Assembly (NCBI GenBank): GCA_027618995.1
Contig: JAQCGO010000005.1
Coordinates: 20,772-84,771, forward strand
Source of the DNA: Pseudomonadota bacterium
GTDB lineage: Bacteria; Pseudomonadota; Gammaproteobacteria; Steroidobacterales; Woeseiaceae
DNA: 64,000 bases
Direction of reading: 5' to 3'
A program made the translations under genes and the position numbers. How positions within the stretch are numbered: the first letter of the stretch is position 1; each line of letters starts with the position of its first letter. Below, in pieces: positions 49,715 to 58,244 of this stretch. Below the pieces are notes generated by a model. The model saw nothing but the letters and a program-made list of their open reading frames with translations, had not been told where the DNA came from and ran no database searches.

Positions 49715-51942
49715 GCTTTCTCCCTCCTTTGGTCGGCGCGCGCCGGCGCCCTGGCAATCATTGCCTCACGAGCTGCCTCATTAAGTGGCAGCCGGATACT
49801 GATTACGGCGCCACCATTCGTACCGTTGTAAGCGCGAATGGTGCCGACGTGTTCTTCTACAAGTTTTTTTACAATTGCGAGGCCGAGTCCCGTGCCTTTC
49901 GGCTTCGTGGTCACGTATGGGTCGAACACCTGTGCCAGCGAGCCCTCGCAAAACCCCGGACCGTTGTCCTGCACTTCGATATGCACAACGTCAACATTGT
50001 TGATCTCGGCTGCACTGACGTGAACATCGATCTGGCCATCGCTCTGGTTTTCGAGTGCCTCGGTCGCATTGCGCAGCAGGTTGTGCAGGATCTGCCGCAC
50101 CCTGCCCATATCGGCTTCGATCATCGGCATGCCTGGATCCGAGGTCAGGATGATATTGATATCGCTTTCCTGGGCGCGATACAGGTCGACAACCTCGTGC
50201 ACGAGCTTGTCAATGCTGAACAGTCCGATATCCATGTCGGGCGCGCGTGCGTAGTCGCTGAAGGCATTGACCATTTCCTTCATTGCCTCGACCTGTTGCA
50301 CGATCGTATGTGTTGCACGATCGAGAATCTGTGCTTCTTCCGCATCCATGGTGCCGAGGTACTTGCGTCGCATGCGCTCGGCCGACAACTGTATCGGTGT
50401 CAATGGATTCTTGATTTCATGGGCGAGGCGCCGCGCGACTTCACCCCAGGCTGCATCACGCTGCGCCTGTAGCAACGCGGTTATGTCGTCAAAAACGATG
50501 ACGTAGCCCGTGGCATGATCTTCGTCGCCCGGCAAGGTCGTGCACGCGCAGGTCAAAATGCGCCGGCCCATTTCGCCGCGCAACACCAATTGTTCGCGCC
50601 ACTCCGTCTCACCCGCGTCCAGATGCACGCGCGCGACATCGACGAACTGCTGCAGCAACGGCTCACCTTTGGCAACATCGAGCAGGTTCTCACCAACGCG
50701 GCTTTCAAGATCAACATCCAGAATGCCGCCGGACGCCTGGTTAGCCGTACGGATACGCATGTCAGCCTCAAGCGCGACCACGCCGGTCGACAATCGAGCC
50801 AGGATGACTTCGAGATTGGTGCGCTCCGCTTCCACCATCGCCTGCGACAACCTTGCCTCGCGGCGGGCACTCGCCAGCCGTTTCGTCATGTCGTTGAATG
50901 AATTGATCAGGAAACCGATTTCGTCGCGTGTCGGCGTCGGCAGCCGGGTATCGAAATCGCCTTCGGCCACCGCCCGCGTACCGGCCATGAGGTCCTGGAT
51001 CGGAGCGACGAGCCGTCGGGACAATACAAACGCGCCGTAAACGGCCGCAAGCAGGCTGAGCATGAAAACGACGGTCAATGTGAGTGACAACGTATCCTTC
51101 AGCGGTTGCCGAAGGTACTGCATGCGCTGGTAGCCAAGGTATGCAGCGTCAACGCTTTCTGCCATTCGCGCGAGTCGATCTGCCACCGGGAAGTGCGCCT
51201 GCAGCACACCGATCGGCTCTGCTCGACCGCTGGTCCGAAACAGCACCGCCGTTCGCACGACATAGTCTTCAGGATCGAGCGATACGTACGGTCGGTTCTG
51301 TTGCAATTGCAGCAACACCTCGTCCTTGAGTGATTTCGGCAGTTCCGCGTGCACGCTGTCCGAACTCGTTGCGATAATGCGGTTATTGCTGCCGTAAATC
51401 GTGATCTCGCTCGCGCCACTCTCGCGCCGCAGCATGCTGAGCTCGAATATCAGATCCCGTTCAGTGCTCTGGCTCAGCCGTTGGGCGATTTGCTCGGTCG
51501 CATTCAGATGTCCGCGAACCTGCATCGAAAGCGCCGCCTGGCTTAACTGGAGCGCGTTCTCCATGCCCGTGGCAACTTCCACGTTGAACCAGGAGTCGAT
51601 ACCGCGATTGATAAACTGCAAGGAAAAATAGAACACAATCAGCAACGGCACGACCGCAAGGCCGACGAACATGCCGACCATGCGCGCTTTGAGCCGCGCA
51701 CCGGGTACGTGCGTACGGTTGTCGCGCCACAAGCGCGCAAGGTTGCCAACCAGCAGGATAAAGAGCAGGAAAACACCGGCGATGTTGATCGCCAGGATGA
51801 CGTTATGCAGCCGATCGAACTCGCCGGAGTTTTGTGCCGTGCGACTCAACAGGAAAACCGCAACGAGCACGAGGCCGACGCCGATGGCGGCCAGTAAAGT
51901 ATAAAATACGCGCTTTATCGCTCGAGTGTCCATTCGGACCAT
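49711..51942 (-). CDS. ntrY: NtrY-like sensor histidine kinase
   Basis: TM segments, HAMP, LAHEIKNPLTPIQLSAERMRRKY, GTGLGLAIVKKLVEEH. Confidence 0.92.
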   Translation of the reverse strand: MVRMDTRAIKRVFYTLLAAIGVGLVLVAVFLLSRTAQNSGEFDRLHNVILAINIAGVFLLFILLVGNLARLWRDNRTHVPGARLKARMVGMFVGLAVVPLLIVFYFSLQFINRGIDSWFNVEVATGMENALQLSQAALSMQVRGHLNATEQIAQRLSQSTERDLIFELSMLRRESGASEITIYGSNNRIIATSSDSVHAELPKSLKDEVLLQLQQNRPYVSLDPEDYVVRTAVLFRTSGRAEPIGVLQAHFPVADRLARMAESVDAAYLGYQRMQYLRQPLKDTLSLTLTVVFMLSLLAAVYGAFVLSRRLVAPIQDLMAGTRAVAEGDFDTRLPTPTRDEIGFLINSFNDMTKRLASARREARLSQAMVEAERTNLEVILARLSTGVVALEADMRIRTANQASGGILDVDLESRVGENLLDVAKGEPLLQQFVDVARVHLDAGETEWREQLVLRGEMGRRILTCACTTLPGDEDHATGYVIVFDDITALLQAQRDAAWGEVARRLAHEIKNPLTPIQLSAERMRRKYLGTMDAEEAQILDRATHTIVQQVEAMKEMVNAFSDYARAPDMDIGLFSIDKLVHEVVDLYRAQESDINIILTSDPGMPMIEADMGRVRQILHNLLRNATEALENQSDGQIDVHVSAAEINNVDVVHIEVQDNGPGFCEGSLAQVFDPYVTTKPKGTGLGLAIVKKLVEEHVGTIRAYNGTNGGAVISIRLPLNEAAREAMIARAPARADQRREKA

Positions 51943-52511
51943 TCACTTTCAAGGTGCCACTGATCCCGCCAGAAGAACAACATCCGCAGGGGTGCCGAGT
52001 ACTGTCGTGTCTGCAACATTGAGCGCAGTCGAACTCGGTAGTCGCTGTCTGCCTCGAGAACCGCGCCGTCGATGATGGGCATGTTTTGTACACGACCGAG
52101 ATTGTTCAGGGCCGAATACAGGGTCGCGAAGGAATCCTGATCACCACTATTGAGATTGCGTACGATGTAACGTTGCGCGAGTGGTCGATACTCGAGTTCG
52201 AAGCGAACCGCTAATTCGGCTTCGAGGTTATCCACGTACCAGCGCCGCACGCGAATGACCTCGACCTGCAATTCAATGGTCAGCGTAATGCCGCTCGACA
52301 GTGCACGCAGCGCCTCGGTACTCAGGACCAGCTGCAACCGGGCATCGAGCGTATGCACACCCTCGATAAGCCGGCTTTCTGCGGCACGCACTTCGAAGTA
52401 ACCGGCGCGATCGGCCTCGTCCTGAGCCAGGCTGTTACCGGCAGCAAGCCCGAGTAGTAACAGCAGGGTCGCGAGCCAGGTGGCAGGTCGGATTATGCGT
52501 GTGCGTGACAT
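51915..52511 (-). CDS. DUF4390 domain-containing protein
   Basis: Signal peptide; FEVRAAESRLIEGVHTLDARLQLVLSTEALRALSSGITLTIELQVEV; ntrY-rsmB context. Confidence 0.88.
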   Translation of the reverse strand: MSRTRIIRPATWLATLLLLLGLAAGNSLAQDEADRAGYFEVRAAESRLIEGVHTLDARLQLVLSTEALRALSSGITLTIELQVEVIRVRRWYVDNLEAELAVRFELEYRPLAQRYIVRNLNSGDQDSFATLYSALNNLGRVQNMPIIDGAVLEADSDYRVRLRSMLQTRQYSAPLRMLFFWRDQWHLESEWSEWTLER

Positions 52512-52519
52512 CGTTAGTA

Positions 52520-53848
52520 TCAGGAGACCTTGCCCAGACAGGCGAAATAAAAGCCATCGAGTCCGGCTGCTCCGGGGAGTAGCTGCAGACCAGGGACCTT
52601 GTCGCGCATTAGATCGCGGATGTTGTTATTGTGCAACAAATCAAACTCCTCGACATCGCCGCGACCGTTGAGAAAGCGGCTCACCACGAGGTCATTTTCG
52701 GCCGCAAGTACCGAGCACGTGACGTACAGCAAGCGACCTCCGGCGCGCAACATTGGCCACAATGCCTGCAACATCGCGAGCTGCAGCTCGCAAAGCGATA
52801 CAACGTCATCCGGCCGACGCAGGTGCTTGATGTCCGGATGGCGCCGGATTACACCGCTCGCCGAGCAAGGCGCATCGAGCAAAATGCCGTCGTAAGGCTG
52901 CCCGTCCCACCACGTGTCAGGTTTCGATGCATCACCGCACAATAACGTTGCAGCGAGGCCGAGTCTTTCGAAGTTGTCGCCAATCCCGGCCAGCCGCGCG
53001 GCGTCGATGTCCACACAGGTCAGGTCAATTCGCTCGCCTCCGATCTCCTTCAGATGTCCGCTCTTGCCACCCGGGGCGGCGCAGGCATCGAGGATGCGGC
53101 CATCCAGATCCTGCAGCAGCCACGGCGCGGCAAGTTGCGCCGCCGCATCTTGGACCGACACATGTCCGGTCGCAAAGCCGGGCAGAACATCTACGGGCTT
53201 CGGTTCGGACAGACGCACGGCCTGTGGGGCCCCCGGCAGCAGCTCGGCCTGTATACCCAGTTCCGCGAGTCGCTCCACATAGTCCGCCGCACTGCCATGG
53301 CGCGGATTCGTGCGCAGCCACATTGGCGCCCGATCGTTGTTGGCCGCGAGCAAGGCCTGCCAGTCGTCGGGCCAGTCATTGCGGATTGTATCGATAAGCC
53401 ATTGCGGGTGATCGAACAAAGCCTGTTCATCAGACGGGATTTCTGCCGATAGCCGGTCGCGCAGGAAACCGCGCAAGATCGCGTTGACGAGTCCCGCCAG
53501 TTTCGGTTTTCGCAGCACGCGGGTCGCCGCGACCGTTTCCGACACCACGGCGTGATCGGGAATGCGGGTATCGCTGATCTGGTAGAGGCCGACGGCGAGC
53601 AACGCGTTGATGACACTGTCGCGTGCTCTGAGTGGTCGCGACAGCTGGGCATTGATCCAGGCCTGCAAATGCCAGTAGTGGCGCAGCGTGCCGTAACTCA
53701 GCAGGCGCAACAGCGACCGGTCGCGTTCTGACAATCGCGACTCATGCTCCTCCAGCGCACGATCCAGCGAGCGCCCCGACGAAACCACGGCATCAACAAC
53801 GAGCGCTGCCGTCGCCCGCAGCTCTGCTCCTGCTTTGCTGTCCGTCAT
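52520..53848 (-). CDS. rsmB: 16S rRNA (cytosine(967)-C(5))-methyltransferase
   Basis: NusB-like N-terminus; VQDAAAQLAAPWL; LDACAAPGGKSGHL; LLDAPCSASGVIRRHPDIK. Confidence 0.96.
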   Translation of the reverse strand: MTDSKAGAELRATAALVVDAVVSSGRSLDRALEEHESRLSERDRSLLRLLSYGTLRHYWHLQAWINAQLSRPLRARDSVINALLAVGLYQISDTRIPDHAVVSETVAATRVLRKPKLAGLVNAILRGFLRDRLSAEIPSDEQALFDHPQWLIDTIRNDWPDDWQALLAANNDRAPMWLRTNPRHGSAADYVERLAELGIQAELLPGAPQAVRLSEPKPVDVLPGFATGHVSVQDAAAQLAAPWLLQDLDGRILDACAAPGGKSGHLKEIGGERIDLTCVDIDAARLAGIGDNFERLGLAATLLCGDASKPDTWWDGQPYDGILLDAPCSASGVIRRHPDIKHLRRPDDVVSLCELQLAMLQALWPMLRAGGRLLYVTCSVLAAENDLVVSRFLNGRGDVEEFDLLHNNNIRDLMRDKVPGLQLLPGAAGLDGFYFACLGKVS

Positions 53849-54774
53849 AGTCGCCGGCCGAGCAGCGTGATCTGCGCGTTGAACTCCGCGGCCGAGACCG
53901 GGCGCCTGCCGGGGCGCTGCAGCGACTGCATGCATAGTCCGCCCGAACCGCAGGCGACGACAATGCCGTCTGACCCGGCAGCAACAATGGTTCCGGGGGC
54001 GACGTCAGCAACAGCGACGCTGCGCGCCACCCAGCATTTAATACGCTCATCATCTAGCGTGAAGTACGCGCCCGGTACCGGGTTATAGGCACGCACGCTG
54101 CGCGCGAGCTCGTCGGCTGGCCGCTGCCAATCGAGCAGAGCGTCAGCGGTCCTGATTTTCGGTGCATGCATCGCCTGGGCATCATCCTGCTGCCCGGCCC
54201 GAAGTTCGCCGGCAAGCAAGCCGGCCAGATGCTGGTTTAATAGTTCGCCGCCCGCCATCGCGAGACGATCATGCAAGGCCCCGGCTGTTTCCTCGGCACC
54301 GATAGCGAGTTGTCGAATGGCGTAGACCGGGCCGCAATCCAGCCCGGCCGTCATTGCCATCAGCGAGACACCGGTGTGCGTGTCGCCGGCCAGTATTGCC
54401 GCCTGTATCGGCGCCGCACCACGCCAGCGTGGCAGCAACGATGCATGCACATTGACGCAGGCGACCCTGGGAAGGTCGAGCACCGATTGCGGCAACAGCA
54501 GGCCGTAAGCAACGACGATCAGGAGATCCGGTTCCAATGCGGCGAGCTCGGCAACGACGCTCGCGTCACGCAACGTCACAGGCTGCAAAACATCGATGCC
54601 TTGTTGCAGCACATATTCCTTGACCGAGCTCACCGTTATCTTTTTGCCGCGGCCGGCGGGCCGATCCGGCTGCGTCAGAACCGCAATCGGCTTATGACCG
54701 GCGTCGACGAGCGTCCGCAACGAAACGGCCGCAAACTCCGGCGTACCAGCAAAAATGATGCGCGATCTCGACAT
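53845..54774 (-). CDS. fmt: Methionyl-tRNA formyltransferase
   Basis: IIFAGTPEFAAVSLRTLVDAGH; NVHASLLPRWRGAAPIQAAILAGDTHTGVSLM. Confidence 0.98.
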   Translation of the reverse strand: MSRSRIIFAGTPEFAAVSLRTLVDAGHKPIAVLTQPDRPAGRGKKITVSSVKEYVLQQGIDVLQPVTLRDASVVAELAALEPDLLIVVAYGLLLPQSVLDLPRVACVNVHASLLPRWRGAAPIQAAILAGDTHTGVSLMAMTAGLDCGPVYAIRQLAIGAEETAGALHDRLAMAGGELLNQHLAGLLAGELRAGQQDDAQAMHAPKIRTADALLDWQRPADELARSVRAYNPVPGAYFTLDDERIKCWVARSVAVADVAPGTIVAAGSDGIVVACGSGGLCMQSLQRPGRRPVSAAEFNAQITLLGRRL

Positions 54775-54780
54775 GCTGTG

Positions 54781-55296
54781 TCAGTCAGCGGCCGTCGTGG
54801 AATGCCGTTGATCGCGTAACAATCGTTTGCGAATACGTGACCGCTTCGCTTCAGACAGATAGTCGACAAACAACTTGCCATCGAGATGATCGATCTCATG
54901 CTGCACGCAGATTGCGAGCTGGCCGTAGAAATCCTTCTCGATATGGGCACCCGTGCGATCCTGGTAGCGCACGCGAACGTGTTGTGCCCGCTCGACTTCT
55001 TCGTAGTACCCCGGGACCGACAGACAGCCTTCTTCCGACACGGCGACGCCGTCTTTTTCGATGATCACCGGATTTATCAACGCATACGGGTCGTTGCCGT
55101 CGTCCGAAACGTCCACGACCAGCAGGCGGCGGTGAACATCGACCTGGGTCGCGGCCAGCCCGATGCCAGGGGCTGCATACATGGTTTCGAAGAGGTCGTC
55201 GATCAGCTGCCTGACGCCCGCATCGACGTCCAAAACCGGCAAAGCCAACTTTCTGAGTCGCGGATCGGGAAATTCCAGAATTGTGAGTTTTGCCAT
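54781..55296 (-). CDS. def: Peptide deformylase
   Basis: [38 protein letters not shown]. Confidence 0.98.
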   Translation of the reverse strand: MAKLTILEFPDPRLRKLALPVLDVDAGVRQLIDDLFETMYAAPGIGLAATQVDVHRRLLVVDVSDDGNDPYALINPVIIEKDGVAVSEEGCLSVPGYYEEVERAQHVRVRYQDRTGAHIEKDFYGQLAICVQHEIDHLDGKLFVDYLSEAKRSRIRKRLLRDQRHSTTAAD

Positions 55297-55530
55297 AATT
55301 ATGTGCAGCCAAATTTCTTTATTATTCGTGTAAATTGCGACCAAGCGAGCCTAACTTATTGACTTTACTTGATAAAACGTCGGACAATCACGCCCAGATG
55401 GCCACCATCCGCTGCTCGTTTACGACCGGAAATGTGACGTGATTGGCAGCTTCGGCGGCACCGGAACGACATATTATAGCAACGCCAAAAAGCTAAAGGT
55501 CTCAACACCTTGTATGGAGTATTGAGGAAC

Positions 55531-56589
55531 ATGTCCCGCCGCAAAATAAACCCGAATTATCGCCTCCGGATTGCCTCCGTCGCTGTAGTTGCGACGCTGG
55601 TACTCGGCTCCCTGAACGCGTTTTCACAAAGCAACTCACCCCTGGCTGACAATCATCCGAACGAGTACACGGTTCAGGTGGGCGATACCCTGTGGGATAT
55701 CGCAGCGAAGTTTCTCAAGGACCCCTGGTATTGGCCTGAAATCTGATACATCAACCCCGAGATTGTGAATCCGCACCTGATTTACCTGGGTGACGTGCTT
55801 GGACTCGTTTATATCGAGGGTCGGCAGATGGTCACGCCGATACGCGCGTCATCCTATCGCTTGTCGCCGGACGCTCGTGTCACGCCGCTTACCGAGGCGA
55901 TCACAAGCGTGTCCTATGACTCGATTGCCGCGTTCCTGTCGACGGGCGCCGTACTTGCCAGGGACGAGGTCGATCATTTGCCCTACCTCCTCGCAACACG
56001 CGGCGATCATCTCCTCGCGGCGGCCGGCAACACCGTTTATATCCGCAACAACACCGATGACACGCTGGGGCAGCGCTTCAACATTGTGCATGTCGGCGAC
56101 GAGCTCGTTGACCCAGACAATGACAAGGTGATTGGTTTCCAGGGCATCATGGTCGGCTCGGGAACACTGCGCCGGGGCGGTGATCCCGCAACGCTGGCGA
56201 TCACCGAATCCAGCATGGAAGCCAAGCAAGGCGACGTACTGATTCCAGCCGTCGTCGACCTGCCACTGAATTTCTACCCGAAAGCACCGTCCGGCGAGAT
56301 CGACGGCCGCATTATTTCCGTGGTCGGCGGCGTATCCCAGATCGGCCAGTACATGGTGGTGGTCATGAACCGCGGCACGGCAGCGGGCCTCGCCGTTGGC
56401 GACGTGCTGACCGTGTTCCAGGACGGTCCGGAGGTGGTCGACCACGTTAAAGGCGGCACGGTAAAACTGCCGGACGAGGCCGCGGGCACTATCATGATTT
56501 TCAAGACTTTCGATAGCATCAGCTACGGCCTGGTCATGGAAGCGACAACTGCAATCCATAAATTCGACCACGTGCGTAACCCGATCTGA
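55531..56589 (+). pseudogene. LysM peptidoglycan-binding domain protein with an in-frame TGA at the expected Trp of WPEIW
   Basis: [52 protein letters not shown]; TGA at 55744-55746, same frame continues to 56589. Confidence 0.88.
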
Positions 56590-56612
56590 CAGCGCATTTG
56601 ATGACTCACCGG

Positions 56613-56639
56613 AAACGGCGCCCTCGGGCGCCGTTTTTG
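56613..56639 (+). terminator. Rho-independent terminator after the LysM gene
   Basis: AAACGGCGCCC-TC-GGGCGCCGTTTTTG. Confidence 0.88.
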
Positions 56640-56727
56640 TTTGCCTGACCGAAATACACAACAACGACCTTCTGCCCTATCGGGGTATGATTTCAGCTCA
56701 GGCTTTGCCGGCTATTGCGTGACCCAG

Positions 56728-57648
56728 ATGGACAAAACAAACGATGCCGAGTGGCTCAAGGGCGACAGACATCAGATCGTCCGCCATGACAATGACGAAT
56801 TTCCTGATTTGCTGCGGCAGATTCCGGATCCGCCACTCTTATTATATGTGCATGGTGACGCGAACCTGCTGCAGCTGCCTGCACTCGCTATCGTGGGCAG
56901 TCGCAATCCGACCGCGGGCGGAGAGCGCAACGCATTCGAGTTCGCCCGGCACCTGGCGACTCTGGGTTTTACGATCGTCAGTGGGCTGGCCCAGGGCATT
57001 GACACGGCTGCGCAACGCGGCGCGCTCGCTGCTGGTGGTAACACGATCGCCTTTCTTGACCATGGTATCGATCGTGTTTACCCGGCGAGCAACAAGGCGC
57101 TTGCTCACGAGATTGCTGCACGCGGCGCGTTGATCAGCGAGTTCCCGCTCGGCATGCACCCGGGCAAGGAATTATTTCCGCAACGCAATCGGTTAATCAG
57201 CGGGATCAGTCTCGGCACGCTGGTCGTCGAGGCGGCACAACGCAGCGGCTCACTGATCACCGCACGGCTTGCCGCAGAACAGGGCCGCGAGGTTTTTGCG
57301 CTACCAGGCTCTATCCATAATCCGCTCGCACGCGGCTGTCATCAACTCATCCGTCAGGGGGCCAAACTTGTCGAAACAGCGGATGACATTGTGTCCGAAC
57401 TTGCGCCACTGGTTGGTCACTTGCTGCAAAACTCAATGCAATCAACAGCAACGGAAAAGTCAGCACGAGCTCCTGACGGAGAATATGTTGAACTGCGCAA
57501 ATTCATCGGTCACGACCCTGTTAGTGCCGACGAACTCGCTCTGCAGTCCGGATTGACGATCGATCAGGTTTCCTCCATGCTCCTGATCCTGGAGCTCCAT
57601 GGAGAGATCGAAGCGCTGTCCGGCGGACGGTACTCGCTATTGAGTTAG
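56728..57648 (+). CDS. dprA: DNA processing protein DprA; N-terminus appears short (start uncertain, ORF opens at TTG 56641)
   Basis: LAIVGSRNPTAGGERNAFEFARHLATLGFTIVSGLAQGIDTAAQRGAL; GSIHNPLARGCHQLIRQGAKLVE. Confidence 0.92.
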   Translation: MDKTNDAEWLKGDRHQIVRHDNDEFPDLLRQIPDPPLLLYVHGDANLLQLPALAIVGSRNPTAGGERNAFEFARHLATLGFTIVSGLAQGIDTAAQRGALAAGGNTIAFLDHGIDRVYPASNKALAHEIAARGALISEFPLGMHPGKELFPQRNRLISGISLGTLVVEAAQRSGSLITARLAAEQGREVFALPGSIHNPLARGCHQLIRQGAKLVETADDIVSELAPLVGHLLQNSMQSTATEKSARAPDGEYVELRKFIGHDPVSADELALQSGLTIDQVSSMLLILELHGEIEALSGGRYSLLS

Positions 57649-57688
57649 GCACCTCACGGAACCAGTTATTGAAGGAGCAGCTCGAGGC

Positions 57689-58165
57689 ATGAAAGAGAAT
57701 GTACTCGACGTTTTGATGTATCTATTCGAGACCTACGTCGACACCGAAGAAGAACCCGAAGCCGATCATCAGGAACTGCGCGACGAACTCGTGCGTGCCG
57801 GTTTTAGCGACCCGGAGATCAACCGGGCACTCGAGTGGCTGGATGGACTGACCGAACACCAGGACAACCTCGTGTACCACTCACAAACAGCGCACAGCAC
57901 TCGCATCTTCAGCGACTTTGAGCACGAGCGGCTGGATTCGCCGTGTCGCGGATATATTACGTATCTCGAACAAATCGGCATCCTTTCGCCACCGCAGCGC
58001 GAGATTCTTGTCGATCGGCTATTGGCGCTGGAATCCGCTGATATCGACGTTGAACAGATCAAGTGGGTAGTTCTGATGGTGCTGTTTAGTCAGCCCGGAC
58101 AAGAGATCGCCTATGCCCGAATGGAAGACCTGGTCTTTGAAGAATGCAACGGCTTAGTTCACTGA
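57689..58165 (+). CDS. smg: Smg family protein (DUF494)
   Basis: MKENVLDVLMYLFETYVDTEEEPEADHQELRDELVRAGF. Confidence 0.93.
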   Translation: MKENVLDVLMYLFETYVDTEEEPEADHQELRDELVRAGFSDPEINRALEWLDGLTEHQDNLVYHSQTAHSTRIFSDFEHERLDSPCRGYITYLEQIGILSPPQREILVDRLLALESADIDVEQIKWVVLMVLFSQPGQEIAYARMEDLVFEECNGLVH

Positions 58166-58197
58166 CAACTTGACACGCTGCTGTGAAGCACGTAATT

Positions 58198-58222
58198 AAA
58201 CCGCGGCATTGTCCGCGGTTTT
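58198..58222 (+). terminator. Rho-independent terminator after smg
   Basis: AAACCGCGG-CATTGT-CCGCGGTTTT. Confidence 0.8.
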
Positions 58223-58244
58223 GCATTTTTGAGTACTGCACTTA

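Noticed and set aside
49588-50472. 294-aa plus-strand ORF antisense to ntrX/ntrY
   Set aside because: Overlaps well-supported kinase and regulator genes; no recognisable domain.
48344-51942. Novel two-component system
   Set aside because: Domain order and DUF4390-rsmB-fmt-def context match the common NtrY/NtrX-like pair.
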